Assembly: GCA_001653155.1 (NCBI GenBank)
Contig: BDEJ01000029.1
Location: forward strand, 1 to 41,827
Length of the DNA stretch: 41,827 bases
Direction: 5' to 3'
DNA from: Porphyromonadaceae bacterium H1
GTDB lineage: Bacteria > Bacteroidota > Bacteroidia > Bacteroidales > Paludibacteraceae
The translations under genes and the position numbers were made by a program. Below the pieces are notes generated by a model, which worked only from the letters and a program-made list of their open reading frames with translations, ran no database searches and was not told where the DNA came from. Below are positions 1 to 9,446 of the stretch, one piece after another (the first letter of the stretch is position 1; each line of letters starts with the position of its first letter).

Positions 1-322
1 TGTTCCTTAGCTCTACTTCTTTTTTTGATGTTTATCAAAATATTTAGGACAACATTGGTCTTTTATATGATTTTAGATTAGAATTTAAAAATTTACATAA
101 AAAAAATCAGGGCTGAAACCTTTTTGAGAATCAAGCCTTTTCGTTTAACTTCGTTTTTATCCTGCATTATGCTCTAAAATTCAACAAGCTATTGAGATTG
201 GAGCAGATACTGCCTTATGACATCTCCACTCTATAGCCAATAGTCATAATGTTTAACGTACTTTTGGCCTTATAGGTCAAAAAGTAGGTTAAAAACTTCT
301 GAATCGCTTTCTGTTACTACCT
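1..322. other. AT-rich flank without a recognisable gene
   Basis: No convincing coding region is seen on either strand. The only long frame crossing it is a shadow of the transposase remnant that follows. An in-frame TAA at 290-292 closes the transposase frame upstream, so the gene cannot begin earlier than about 293. I looked for a terminal inverted repeat matching the region after 1255 and could not identify one with confidence, so the left end of the insertion sequence is undefined. Confidence 0.6.
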
Positions 323-1255
323 TTGCCAACAATCAAAGGTTATGAACAAAAAAAATGCTTTTATTGCGGCAGTCCAATAATCAAAAATGGACATAAGAAC
401 CGATATCAGATGTACAAATGCCATGCTTGCGGCAAGCAATTTCGAGGTGGCAATCGAATAAATTATGATCTGTTTTGGCAAGAGTATCTTTACAATAAGC
501 AAACTTATCAAGAGATAAGTAATCGCTATGGTGTAAGTGCGAGCACAGTTAAACGTAAGATAGCAACAATTATTGAAGAATGTCATCCTGTAATTCCACA
601 AAAAGTTGTTTTTTTACTTATTGACACAACTTACTTTGGACGTAATTGAGGTGTTCTTGTGGCAATGGATCCAGAGACGGGTTCTATTTTATACCGAAAG
701 TATGTTCAGCATGAACGCATAAAGGATTATGTAGAATGTGTTAGTTATATTGTTAGTCAAGGTTTTATTGTCAAAGGTATGGTTGTTGATGGAATGAGAG
801 GTCTTTTTAAGGTTTTTGCTCAATATCAGGTTCAGATGTGTCAATACCACCAATGTGCTATTTTACGAAGATATTTAACGCAGAATCCAAGATTAGAAGC
901 AGGAAAAGAACTTTAAATCTTAACAAACACACTTGCAATAAGCACCGAATTAGAGTTTACAGCTCAATTTAAGGTTTGGGAAACCAAATGGAATGATTTT
1001 ATAAATGAACGTAGTAAAAACCCTGTAACAGGTAAAAGCTATTATGTTCACAGAAAATTGCGATCAGCCAGACGAAGCATTAAATCCAATATTCCATATT
1101 TATTTGTTTATCAGAAAGATGAAAACAATAGATTTCCTAATACAAATAATAAATTAGAAGGAAAATTTACAGATTTAAAGAAGAATTTGAATAATCACAG
1201 TGGAATGAGTAAAGAGAAGCGTAAGCGGTTTATTGATGGGTCTTTTAAGGTATAG
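323..1255 (+). pseudogene. IS256-like transposase (zinc-ribbon variant), broken by two in-frame stops
   Basis: One reading frame runs from a TTG at 323 to a TAG at 1253-1255, interrupted by TGA at 647-649 (codon 109) and TAA at 914-916 (codon 198). There is no frameshift: all three pieces are in the same frame. The N-terminus has a four-cysteine zinc ribbon (C12, C15, C33, C36) followed by a helix-turn-helix-like stretch. A DDE catalytic triad is visible as D101 (LLIDTTYF), D156 (MVVDGMRG) and E279 (NNKLEGKF), with a C/H cluster (QMCQYHQC) after the second Asp. This matches the Zn-binding variant of IS256/IS1249-type transposases. TGG to TGA and AAA to TAA single-base changes would explain both stops. 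The product as read is inactive. No ATG start is present, and TTG 323 is only the most plausible start. Confidence 0.85.
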
Positions 1256-1279
1256 AGAGCCACCACTGCGTATCATAAA

Positions 1280-1307
1280 AAAGAGTGCCATAAGAAAGAC
1301 ACTCTTT
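1280..1307 (-). terminator. Stem-loop terminator downstream of the PUL operon
   Basis: AAAGAGTG (1280-1287) and CACTCTTT (1300-1307) form a perfect 8-bp stem with a 12-nt loop. On the minus strand the right arm runs into six T residues, as expected of an intrinsic terminator about 165 nt after the last PUL gene (GH92). On the plus strand it follows the transposase remnant but has a poorer T tract, so it may act in both directions. Apart from this, 1256-1471 holds nothing recognisable. Confidence 0.65.
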
Positions 1308-1471
1308 ATAACACGCATTAGGCGCTCATAAACTTATGCCTTGTAAAGTTGATCCTCAGCAGAACTTTTTCCCGTTTCGGTTTCCAAAAACAAAAATAAA
1401 ATTAATTTCTCAAACTTAGTAAAGTAATAGTGTGAAAAACAGCCTACTTCTCGACCTATACACCCGTTTTA

Positions 1472-3748
1472 TCAATTCGTCATGGACATCGGATACTCTT
1501 CCGCTCGAATACCTCTTAAGGTATCAGGCTGAGTTGACATCGAAAAATGTATCCTTGCTCCATTTTTCAAATCATCATAGTTCAGATAGTTTCTATCATA
1601 GAGTTTATCATTCAGTCGAACTTCTTTCACGAAACGATGAGACAGGCTGTTTTCCGGAGCCACAATTTCGAGAGTTTTGCCATTCGGAAGAGTTAAATTG
1701 ATCCTCTGAAATAAGGGACTTCCCAAAACATATTGATTATTCACCGGACAGAAGGGATAGAAGCCCATGGCTGAAAAGACATACCAGGCAGACATTTGAC
1801 CATTATCCTCATCTCCACAATATCCATCGGGTATGGGTGCGTAAAGCTTATCCATAATGTCACGAACCCGATATTGAGTTTTCCAAGGCTGTCCGAATGC
1901 ATAAAGATAAGGGACATGGTGCATCGGCTCGTTCAAATGGGCATACTGCCCCATATCGGCATTCTGCATCTCGCGAATCAAATGTATAACTCCTCGTCTG
2001 TAGTAGGAAATATCGTAAATCTGGGGTAAAGTAAAAAGGGAATCCAACTTCATAAAAAAACTAACCTCTCCTCCTAAGAGTCGTTTGAGCCCCGTCACAT
2101 CATGAGGAACGAACCAAGTATACTGCCAACTATTCCCTTCAGTAAAGTGATCACCCCAACGAAACGGATCAAAAGCTTGCTGAAAGCTACCATCTTTAGC
2201 TTTGGGACGCATCAAACCAATTCGTGTATCAAACAAATTGGCATAATGTGCACTTCTATCTAGGAAAAGAGCGTTTTCCTCTTTAGGACGGTTGAGGAGC
2301 TTAGCCAAGCGGTATATACAATAGTCATTATAGGCGTACTCCAAAGTACGGGATACATTCTGATTAATACCTACATCAAAAGGTATGTAACCCAAAACAT
2401 TGTAATGTTCCGCCCCCAAACGTCCGACAGAGCTGACCGGTCCAACCGAGGTTGTGTTTTTTAAAATAGCTTCGTAGAGTAGGTTGATATCGTAACCTCG
2501 TATTCCTTTCATATAAGCATCGGCAATAATGGATGCCGAATGCGAACCGATCATACAATCACGATGTCCTGGACTGAACCATTCGGGCAGCCAACCGCTC
2601 TCTTTATAAGCATGCTCCATACCTTGCAGAATTTCCGAGACAAGATCCGGATACATCAAATTCAGGAAAGGAAATTGTGCACGAAATGTATCCCAAAAAC
2701 CATTATCGGCATACATATACCCAGGAATCACTTTGCCAGAGTAAGGACTATAGTGTATGGGGATCGAGAGTTCATTAAATTCGTAGAACTTACGCGGAAA
2801 GATTAACATTCGGTACAAACAAGAGTAAAAAGTTTGAAGTTGTTCTTGGCTTCCCCCCTCCACTTTTATTCTGCTTAACTCCCGATTCCATATTCGACGA
2901 GCTTCTTTCTTAACAGCATCAAAGTCTTTCGACGCTGCTTCTTTCATATTAATTTCAGCTTGGTTAAAACTAATGTAAGATGTAGCAACATTAAAACAAA
3001 GCATTTCTTGATCATGCAGATCGAAACCGATAATAGCGCCAACATGTTTACTATTAAGCTCCAACTTATCAGTCAGCAAGCTATCTTTAGTCCAAATAGC
3101 GTGATTCTGGAAAGGCTTATTAAAATGAATAACAAAGTAATTTTTAAAGTTTTCGGGCACCCCTCCACTATTCTTCGTAGAATAGCCGATTATTTTATTT
3201 TCTTCCGGAATCAATTTTATGTAAGAGCCTCCATCGTATGCATCAATAACGATATAAGAGCTATCTTTTTCGTGAAAACGGACTCTGAATAAGGCAGCTC
3301 TCTCGGTGGGAGTCATTTCAACATGCGCCTGATGATCACCTAAGTAGGTATAGTAATAATATGGTTTGGCAATCTCTGTTTTATGTGAATACCAGCTTTT
3401 TCGGGCTTCTTCCGGAAATTGCATGCGCTTTCTAACAGGCATTATGGAAAATTGGCCATAATCATTTATCCATAAACTGGCTTGGTGAGTTTGTTTGAAG
3501 CCATATAAGAAATTAGATTGATAAGTGTATAAGAATCCACTCCCCATCTTTCCTGTGTGAGGAGCCCAGTTATTCATACCGAAAGGCAGACAAACAGCAG
3601 GATAGGTATTTCCATTAGATAGTTCCAAGCTGGAGAAAGTCCCCATCAAGGGATTTACATAATCAACCGGCTGAGTTGCATGAATACGGAGCGAAAAAGC
3701 AACTACTAAAAAAACTATTAGAGATTTTTTTTTCACGGAACTTTCCAT
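1472..3748 (-). CDS. GH92 family alpha-mannosidase, exported
   Basis: This 758-aa protein starts with a Sec signal peptide (KKKSLIVFLVVAFSLRIHA, cleavage near residue 25). The mature part opens with the GH92 N-terminal beta-sandwich (DYVNPLMGT) and continues into the alpha/alpha-barrel catalytic domain. Family signatures are clear: HLNEP at about 604-608, which carries the likely general acid Glu607, and GDEDNGQMSAWYVFSAMGFYP from about 645, which carries the likely base aspartate. GH92 enzymes are Ca-dependent inverting exo-alpha-mannosidases, and length and architecture fit. Linkage specificity (1,2; 1,3; 1,6) cannot be read from sequence. It is the last gene of the PUL, 28 nt after GH20, with an ATG start at 3748. 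The signal peptide has no lipobox cysteine, so a periplasmic location is most likely. Confidence 0.95.
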   Translation of the reverse strand: MESSVKKKSLIVFLVVAFSLRIHATQPVDYVNPLMGTFSSLELSNGNTYPAVCLPFGMNNWAPHTGKMGSGFLYTYQSNFLYGFKQTHQASLWINDYGQFSIMPVRKRMQFPEEARKSWYSHKTEIAKPYYYYTYLGDHQAHVEMTPTERAALFRVRFHEKDSSYIVIDAYDGGSYIKLIPEENKIIGYSTKNSGGVPENFKNYFVIHFNKPFQNHAIWTKDSLLTDKLELNSKHVGAIIGFDLHDQEMLCFNVATSYISFNQAEINMKEAASKDFDAVKKEARRIWNRELSRIKVEGGSQEQLQTFYSCLYRMLIFPRKFYEFNELSIPIHYSPYSGKVIPGYMYADNGFWDTFRAQFPFLNLMYPDLVSEILQGMEHAYKESGWLPEWFSPGHRDCMIGSHSASIIADAYMKGIRGYDINLLYEAILKNTTSVGPVSSVGRLGAEHYNVLGYIPFDVGINQNVSRTLEYAYNDYCIYRLAKLLNRPKEENALFLDRSAHYANLFDTRIGLMRPKAKDGSFQQAFDPFRWGDHFTEGNSWQYTWFVPHDVTGLKRLLGGEVSFFMKLDSLFTLPQIYDISYYRRGVIHLIREMQNADMGQYAHLNEPMHHVPYLYAFGQPWKTQYRVRDIMDKLYAPIPDGYCGDEDNGQMSAWYVFSAMGFYPFCPVNNQYVLGSPLFQRINLTLPNGKTLEIVAPENSLSHRFVKEVRLNDKLYDRNYLNYDDLKNGARIHFSMSTQPDTLRGIRAEEYPMSMTN

Positions 3749-3776
3749 ATAAAAATTATAAGATTTACGTTTCAGT

Positions 3777-5675
3777 TTAGTATTGTGTCGTCATTATCGT
3801 TTTTTGATTCACCTTGCTTATCCGTATCGCGTTCTTGAAAGTAGCTGCTTTAACAGTGACAGGCATATCCACCTGAAAAGGAGCGATATAGGGTTTAGAG
3901 TTTGGGGTGGGCTCAGAGCCATCAAGCGTGTAATATATAGACGGGTCGAAACTATCTGTGCTCAACGAAATCAGCGCAGTACGATTCAAAGAGTCCATTG
4001 CCACATTGAAATAAACATTATAAGCACTCTTTGAAAATTTAATTTCCCGCTGCTCCAGACGCTTGTACTGAGTCTCCATTTTCCATTTAAAATAATTCCA
4101 ATCTTTGGTTTCTTTAGCCGTCCACATAACTTCCGAAAGAGCCGAAAGACGAGGGAAAGTCATATAATCCATATGATCGGTGCTACGAATATATTCAGTC
4201 CATAACTGTGCTTGTAGCCCAATAATATGCTTTTCCTCCGCTCTGTTCAACTGAACAGGAATCGGTTCAAGTGAATACGATTTTTGTAATGTGGTATAAC
4301 CTCCCGACACGAGCCCGGCCCAAGCCAAAGGTTCTAAATAAGGCTCACTCTGATAATGATCCAAATAAGTATATTTACTATGGGCAATTATGGCGTCATG
4401 CCCTTGCCGGGCAGCTGTTATTGCTCCGTCGAAGCCTCTCCAGCACATCACCGTTGCATCTGGCGAAAGCCCTCCTTCAGTAATTTCGTCCCAAGCAATA
4501 AGTTTTTTATTTTTGCTTGCAAGGAAGATTTCCATACGTTTCAACAGATAAGTTTGCAGCTCGTGCTCGTTTTTCAGACTCTCCTCAGAGATTTTTGCCT
4601 GACATTTAGGACAGTTCTTCCAGCGGATTTTAGGTGCTTCGTCTCCACCAAGATGTATATAAGGAGCAGGGAACAGTGCTACAATTTCAGTTAATACGTC
4701 CTCCAGAAACTTATAAGTTTTCTCATTGCCTGCACAATAGATATCATCGTGTACCTTCCATCGGGTAGAAACCTCACGAGGCTTCCCCGTACAAGAAAGT
4801 TCCGGATAAGCAGCAAGAGCAGCGTAAGAATGACCGGGCATTTCCACTTCGGGAATAACCGTTATGAAGCGTTCCGAAGCGTATTGTAACACATCCTTGA
4901 TTTCCTCTTGCGTATAGTAGCCTCCATGCGGACTAAAGGCCATTTGTTTTCCTGAAAGCTCTAACTGAGAGTCCTTTCTCCAAGCTCCAAAGGAAGTCAA
5001 TCGAGGATATTTCTTTATTTCGATGCGCCAACCCTGATCATCGTTTAGGTGCCAATGAAACGTATTTATCTTGTGCATAGCTAAAAAATCCAAATAGCGT
5101 TTCACAAGTGAAACCGGCATAAAATAACGTGCCACATCGAGCATAAAACCACGCCAAACAAAGCGCGGTCTATCATCTATTCGGCAGGAAGGAAGTAGAA
5201 AAGATTTCCTTGGAGCAATTCCAACTTCTCTCGGAGGTAGGAGCTGAAGTAAAGTCTGTAAAGCATAAAATACTCCTGCGGCGGCAGAAGCTCGTACTAT
5301 TATTTGCTGTCGATTGATTTCCAAAGAATATGCTTCAGAATCAAAGTCTTTTTCCGCTGAAAGAGACAATACAATAACTTGTCGCTCACGGTCATAATTC
5401 CTCATAGGGATAACAGGGGGAGCTACTCCCACATATTCTTTCAGTTGCAAAGAAAAGCGGTTGGCTAAGTCTTCCAGTCTACTGTTTTCTCCCCAAAGAA
5501 TTATTTTCAGATTTTTATCCATACGAAAAGGCGGAAGGCCTTTTCGTAGTTGAACGGAAGAAGGCTGCGGAATAATTGCTAAGGAGTCGTTATGGATAAT
5601 ATCCCGGGCCAACACATCCATCATCACAAGGCATACGGAATAAAAGAAGATAAGGAATATAACTCTTTTTTTCAT
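3777..5675 (-). CDS. GH20 family beta-N-acetylhexosaminidase, exported
   Basis: A 632-aa protein from the ATG at 5675, which begins MKKRVIFLIF, a signal peptide. A TTG 12 nt upstream keeps the frame open but is a less likely start. An N-terminal GH20b alpha/beta domain (about 30-150) precedes the TIM-barrel catalytic domain, which has the HWHLNDDQGW signature near 207-216 and the catalytic HLGGDE pair at D345-E346. These residues support substrate-assisted, acetamido-dependent hydrolysis of terminal GlcNAc/GalNAc. Near the C-terminus YYTLDGSEPT marks a chitobiase/hexosaminidase C-terminal beta-sandwich. The catalytic core is complete. Within the PUL it sits between the beta-helix genes and GH92 and would remove terminal beta-HexNAc, plausibly to expose mannose. 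A strong hairpin lies just upstream of its start. Confidence 0.95.
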   Translation of the reverse strand: MKKRVIFLIFFYSVCLVMMDVLARDIIHNDSLAIIPQPSSVQLRKGLPPFRMDKNLKIILWGENSRLEDLANRFSLQLKEYVGVAPPVIPMRNYDRERQVIVLSLSAEKDFDSEAYSLEINRQQIIVRASAAAGVFYALQTLLQLLPPREVGIAPRKSFLLPSCRIDDRPRFVWRGFMLDVARYFMPVSLVKRYLDFLAMHKINTFHWHLNDDQGWRIEIKKYPRLTSFGAWRKDSQLELSGKQMAFSPHGGYYTQEEIKDVLQYASERFITVIPEVEMPGHSYAALAAYPELSCTGKPREVSTRWKVHDDIYCAGNEKTYKFLEDVLTEIVALFPAPYIHLGGDEAPKIRWKNCPKCQAKISEESLKNEHELQTYLLKRMEIFLASKNKKLIAWDEITEGGLSPDATVMCWRGFDGAITAARQGHDAIIAHSKYTYLDHYQSEPYLEPLAWAGLVSGGYTTLQKSYSLEPIPVQLNRAEEKHIIGLQAQLWTEYIRSTDHMDYMTFPRLSALSEVMWTAKETKDWNYFKWKMETQYKRLEQREIKFSKSAYNVYFNVAMDSLNRTALISLSTDSFDPSIYYTLDGSEPTPNSKPYIAPFQVDMPVTVKAATFKNAIRISKVNQKTIMTTQY

Positions 5676-5697
5676 TCTCCAATCCAAAATTCATAGC

Positions 5698-5733
5698 GGA
5701 CGTAAAGGGAGGCAAAGCACTCTCTTTACGTCC
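5698..5733 (-). promoter_or_regulatory. 14-bp-stem intercistronic hairpin between beta-helix gene and GH20
   Basis: The arms 5698-5711 (GGACGTAAAGGGAG) and 5720-5733 (CTCTCTTTACGTCC) pair over 14 positions with one G-T wobble and an 8-nt loop. On the minus-strand transcript it falls in the 84-nt gap between the beta-helix stop (5760) and the GH20 start (5675). There is no T tract after it, so it is not a standard intrinsic terminator. An RNA-processing or 3'-stabilising element that sets unequal expression within the operon is the more likely role. Confidence 0.7.
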
Positions 5734-5759
5734 GAAAATAAAATCATCGATTTTGATGA

Positions 5760-7211
5760 CTAACGAATAATTTTACCGACAGCAGCCCCCTGTCCTAATT
5801 TCACCAAGTAAAGTCCAACAGGCAAGAAACTTACATCAATACGCTTGGAGTCAATGGTAATAGAAGCAAGCAATGAACCGTTTAGATCAAAAATCTGCAA
5901 AGTTTTGTTATCTACGGGCAGTTCACTTAATTGAATACTAGCATTTATCCGATCGTAAGTCAGATTTGGAGCAAGCGTGACGAGGGATGTCTCGGTACTC
6001 GGATTGTATTCATAGGCTCCCAGATCAATCGTCTTGTTGTAAATGCGCTCTCTTCTTCCCAAATCGAATGTCAAACCCGCAGCTTTATTGTTGTCTCCTT
6101 CGTTGATTGCAGGACTTTTGCTTTTCAACCGATAATCACCATTATCGGCATCCACAAATAGGGGGTCCTCTTCAAGGATATCGATTTCCAAACCACTTCC
6201 GTATTTTATTATTGCAAAAGTGTGAATCGGAGCGTATGTATCAGTGGGATTCTTTTTTACCACACCGTCTTGAATAAGACATTTCGTAAACGTTACTTCT
6301 ACCGGAGTATGAGCAATACAAATTTGTTTTGAGTGAGCTTGGGCCATATTGCCCCAAAAAATAGAATTATTAATTTCCACAAATGAATTAGGATTTTCAG
6401 CCGGTGCATTTGAAGGACCACTTGTCTCTAACTTGAGAGCTCCTCCCTTACCTTGAGTACCTCCTGCATTATTAGCAACAAAAGTACAATTGGTCACGAT
6501 GCAAGAGGAGCCTTTATACTGAACAGCTCCTCCGGTACCTTTGGTTTCGCTACTGATATTTTTACAGAATAACGAGTTCTTGATTTCGACTTTTCCATCA
6601 CGAATCCAAAGTGCGGCTCCTGCTATCTCAGCGCTATTATCTGAAAAGATACAGTTCATAATCTTAACATCTATTTTATCGGCGAAAACAGCTCCTCCCA
6701 AATCACCTGTGGCTTTATTACCCGTAAAGCGACAGTTAGTCATCGTAAATACATTATTTGTTTGAACAGTTTTATAGGCCACATGAACACCGGCCCCTCT
6801 ACTGCTGATGCTATTCTTAATTTCAAGGTTATCTAATGTGAGTACTTTCCCATTTAGCGGCCAATCATTCTTTTCTTCGAACCAGATAAGAGCTCCGGTA
6901 GATTCAGCAGGTTTAGTCAAAACGCTGGGCGATTTCAGGTTTTGCATGCCGCTAAGAGGATCATAGCCTCCTTTAATAGTAAGTGTATTTTTGGGTCTCA
7001 GCTGAATATCGGTATATTCCCCTTGAGCAACAAGAATCTCATCACCATCGGCAATAGTGGGGATAGCCAATACTTCGCTAAGAAGTTTTTTCGCCTTAGT
7101 CCAAGATGTGCCATCATTAGCCACGTCTCCCGAAGGACTTACATAATAGGTCGTCTTAGCCATAAGGCCGACAGAAAAAAACAAGCTAAGAAATAAAAAT
7201 AACTTTTTCAT
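5760..7211 (-). CDS. Right-handed beta-helix surface protein with T9SS-type C-terminal domain
   Basis: A 483-aa protein from the ATG at 7211 (MKKLFLFLSLFFSVGLMAK, a signal peptide); an in-frame TTG at 7238 is rejected. After TTYYVSPSGDVANDGTSW, typical of secreted beta-helix proteins, come repeated short strands of the type xNCxFxxNxAxxxGGA (about 145-300), the signature of a right-handed parallel beta-helix. The last ~75 residues (LQIFDLNGSLLASITIDSKR, then LPVGLYLVKL and a basic end KIIR) look like a type A T9SS sorting domain, so the protein is predicted to cross the outer membrane and be anchored or released at the surface. I see no clear catalytic aspartate cluster, so a binding or adhesin role is as likely as lyase activity. 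It lies between the second beta-helix gene and GH20. Confidence 0.8.
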   Translation of the reverse strand: MKKLFLFLSLFFSVGLMAKTTYYVSPSGDVANDGTSWTKAKKLLSEVLAIPTIADGDEILVAQGEYTDIQLRPKNTLTIKGGYDPLSGMQNLKSPSVLTKPAESTGALIWFEEKNDWPLNGKVLTLDNLEIKNSISSRGAGVHVAYKTVQTNNVFTMTNCRFTGNKATGDLGGAVFADKIDVKIMNCIFSDNSAEIAGAALWIRDGKVEIKNSLFCKNISSETKGTGGAVQYKGSSCIVTNCTFVANNAGGTQGKGGALKLETSGPSNAPAENPNSFVEINNSIFWGNMAQAHSKQICIAHTPVEVTFTKCLIQDGVVKKNPTDTYAPIHTFAIIKYGSGLEIDILEEDPLFVDADNGDYRLKSKSPAINEGDNNKAAGLTFDLGRRERIYNKTIDLGAYEYNPSTETSLVTLAPNLTYDRINASIQLSELPVDNKTLQIFDLNGSLLASITIDSKRIDVSFLPVGLYLVKLGQGAAVGKIIR

Positions 7212-7250
7212 GATTTTAAAAATTAAATTGTTAAACAAATAAATTTAGAT

Positions 7251-9248
7251 TTAAACGAAAATTTTACTCGGATAAACAGACTTATCTTCGAAGGTTATGA
7301 ACAAAATGAGCACTCCTCTCCTACCCCGAAAGTAATGATCCGGGATGTTCAGACTCTCTGCAGGCTGGCTTAAAGCTTTGCAAAAAAAGACATTCCCTAG
7401 AACGTCGGAAACAAAGATAGAATATATTTTCTTCTCTTTTGCCGTGATTATAAAAGAGCTATTCTCTTTGGAGATCGATACAGCTGCAGACTTCGAAAGA
7501 GTAATATCGGGAATTTCGGAAACGCTAAGCGACACGTCAAAATCCCGGTTGTTTATTTCCCAAAATTCCACATCATTTTTCACTCCAAAAGCACTACCAT
7601 TATATCGAATCATAGTATTGGATTCCATTTGATTAGACTTAAAAAAGCCACCATATATAGAAGTAAGTATAACAGAAGGTTTCGGACAGCCGAGTATCCT
7701 GTTTTTTTCGATTCTTATGTTTTTGAAACCACCGGGCTGTGAGATTTGTCTGTTTACATTCAACGCCGAAACAGTCAATGCAGCAGCTTGTTCCCAAGCA
7801 CCTCGTGTGTGTCCGAAGTTACAGTTCAAAATAAGATTTTCGGCAATGTACAAATCTTCCGAATAGCCGGCCTCCATATAAAACAACTCCGGAGCCACTG
7901 AGATCCCCGGTAATTGACAAGATTCAAACCGGTTATTTTTAATGACTCCTTTAGAAGCTTTTATAAGGGCTCCTCGGGCTCTGTTAAATCCGAGGTTGCT
8001 GTTCGTAATAGAAAAGTTGGAGCATGTACGATTCCGGTCGTATACTACCTCTCCTATTTGAGCATTCGTCTCCCGATCCAGTGTCATTTCATACACCAAT
8101 TTACCGTAATGTAAATCATAAAGCCCCGGATTTATTTTATCAAAAGCATGCAATGCCTTGTCATATACCCTACTGTAATCTCCGGACTTGCCTCTAACTA
8201 CAGATAACACCTTATTGGATCGTATGGTACCATCCCTTGCCACAATCTTAATACTATCCCCTCCTTTGATGTCCATTGGAAGATAAGAGATAACAGCTAA
8301 TTTCTTGGAAGCTTCTTGTAAAACCACATAAAATCGACCACTAATTGCAATGCAATCATCCGAATTATGGTGGATGGTACAATTATCGATGTGAGGCCCC
8401 GAAAGAGATCCTCGGCAATCAATCCCATCGGAGTTGCCCGACCGTAATCTCGGAAAAGCGACCTTAGAATCATTTGTCTTCTTTTTTATCTGACAGGAAC
8501 GGAAGGTCGTATTCATTCCTCCAAATTCATAAAAACCAAAACTCGGACTGGAATAAAGAATAACATTTTCTATTAGGCAGTTCTTATTTGAATCCAAATA
8601 AATTGTATGCCCTTTGGCCTTAGGATCTTTCTTTCGGCTAAGCACTACCAGTTCACCTTTTGTCTCATTAAAGTAATCCGGCGATCCTTTCTTACGCCTT
8701 ATTCGAATCATTCTGGGTTCGGCAAGCTTCTCAATACGACCATATACGTAAGATTGGTAAATAGCACTGGCATTTTTCTTCAATTCCAGAGTATTGGGGT
8801 CAAACAACTCCGTATCATTCAAAGCTATATCATCCATATCATAACCTTCGTAGATATAGACATCAAAGTATTTTACCGAATCTTTTCCGACATCCTTTAT
8901 TACCCCTTGCGAAAAAGGCAAGGGATCGAAATCAATGGAAAAGTTTTTAATCGTAATGTTACTGCTATTCTTCATGTGAATAACTCGTGAATTTCGATTA
9001 CAAATAAATTCCGATCCGTTTCCGTCAATAGTTATATCTACCTTATTTTCAATTAACAAAGGTTTGTAGTCGGCCAAATCAAAAACATAAACCCCTTGGG
9101 GAATCTTTATGTATTTTTCTCCCGAAGCAATTCGATCTTGTATATATTTCTTGATATCCAGCGCATAAGTGTATTGCCCATACAACAGAAAAAAACAGAA
9201 TAAAATCGTGTAAAATTTAATCGAACAAAAATATCTGTCAGTCAGCAT
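7251..9248 (-). CDS. Beta-helix glycosidase candidate (GH110/GH28-like active site) with T9SS-like C-terminus
   Basis: A 665-aa protein from the ATG at 9248; an in-frame TTG at 9257 is less likely. A signal sequence (IKFYTILFCFFLLYGQYTYA) precedes a right-handed beta-helix. NITIKNFSIDFDPLPFSQG at about 97-115 resembles GH110 exo-alpha-1,3-galactosidases. SDGID (D274, D277) and HNSDDCIAI (D297, D298) give an Asp...Asp-Asp triad spaced 23/24 residues, like that of inverting beta-helix glycosidases (GH28, GH110). The last ~85 residues form a beta-rich segment (YSIFVSDVLGNVFFCKAL, end PSKIFV) that looks like a T9SS sorting domain. If GH110, it would release terminal alpha-1,3-galactose at the cell surface. 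Family placement is inferred from motifs only. A 198-nt gap separates it from susD. Confidence 0.6.
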   Translation of the reverse strand: MLTDRYFCSIKFYTILFCFFLLYGQYTYALDIKKYIQDRIASGEKYIKIPQGVYVFDLADYKPLLIENKVDITIDGNGSEFICNRNSRVIHMKNSSNITIKNFSIDFDPLPFSQGVIKDVGKDSVKYFDVYIYEGYDMDDIALNDTELFDPNTLELKKNASAIYQSYVYGRIEKLAEPRMIRIRRKKGSPDYFNETKGELVVLSRKKDPKAKGHTIYLDSNKNCLIENVILYSSPSFGFYEFGGMNTTFRSCQIKKKTNDSKVAFPRLRSGNSDGIDCRGSLSGPHIDNCTIHHNSDDCIAISGRFYVVLQEASKKLAVISYLPMDIKGGDSIKIVARDGTIRSNKVLSVVRGKSGDYSRVYDKALHAFDKINPGLYDLHYGKLVYEMTLDRETNAQIGEVVYDRNRTCSNFSITNSNLGFNRARGALIKASKGVIKNNRFESCQLPGISVAPELFYMEAGYSEDLYIAENLILNCNFGHTRGAWEQAAALTVSALNVNRQISQPGGFKNIRIEKNRILGCPKPSVILTSIYGGFFKSNQMESNTMIRYNGSAFGVKNDVEFWEINNRDFDVSLSVSEIPDITLSKSAAVSISKENSSFIITAKEKKIYSIFVSDVLGNVFFCKALSQPAESLNIPDHYFRGRRGVLILFITFEDKSVYPSKIFV

Positions 9249-9446
9249 AACTCTCAAAAATATGGTATTAGTCCTTCTTAAAATGAATTCTTTTTTTAAT
9301 CTGCATGTAAGCGGATCTATACTTTCTTTTACGTACTTCGATCCAATTCAATGCTCCTAAATTCTCTTCCGAACATTTTACCCGGGGAGGAATGTATCTT
9401 ATGCTGCATTGAGCTAATAAAGATATCAATACGGACTGCTTGCTCA

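Noticed and set aside
647-649. TGA in the transposase frame as a recoded (Trp or Sec) codon
   Set aside because: A second, TAA, stop interrupts the same frame, so recoding of TGA would not restore the protein; no selenocysteine element was seen.
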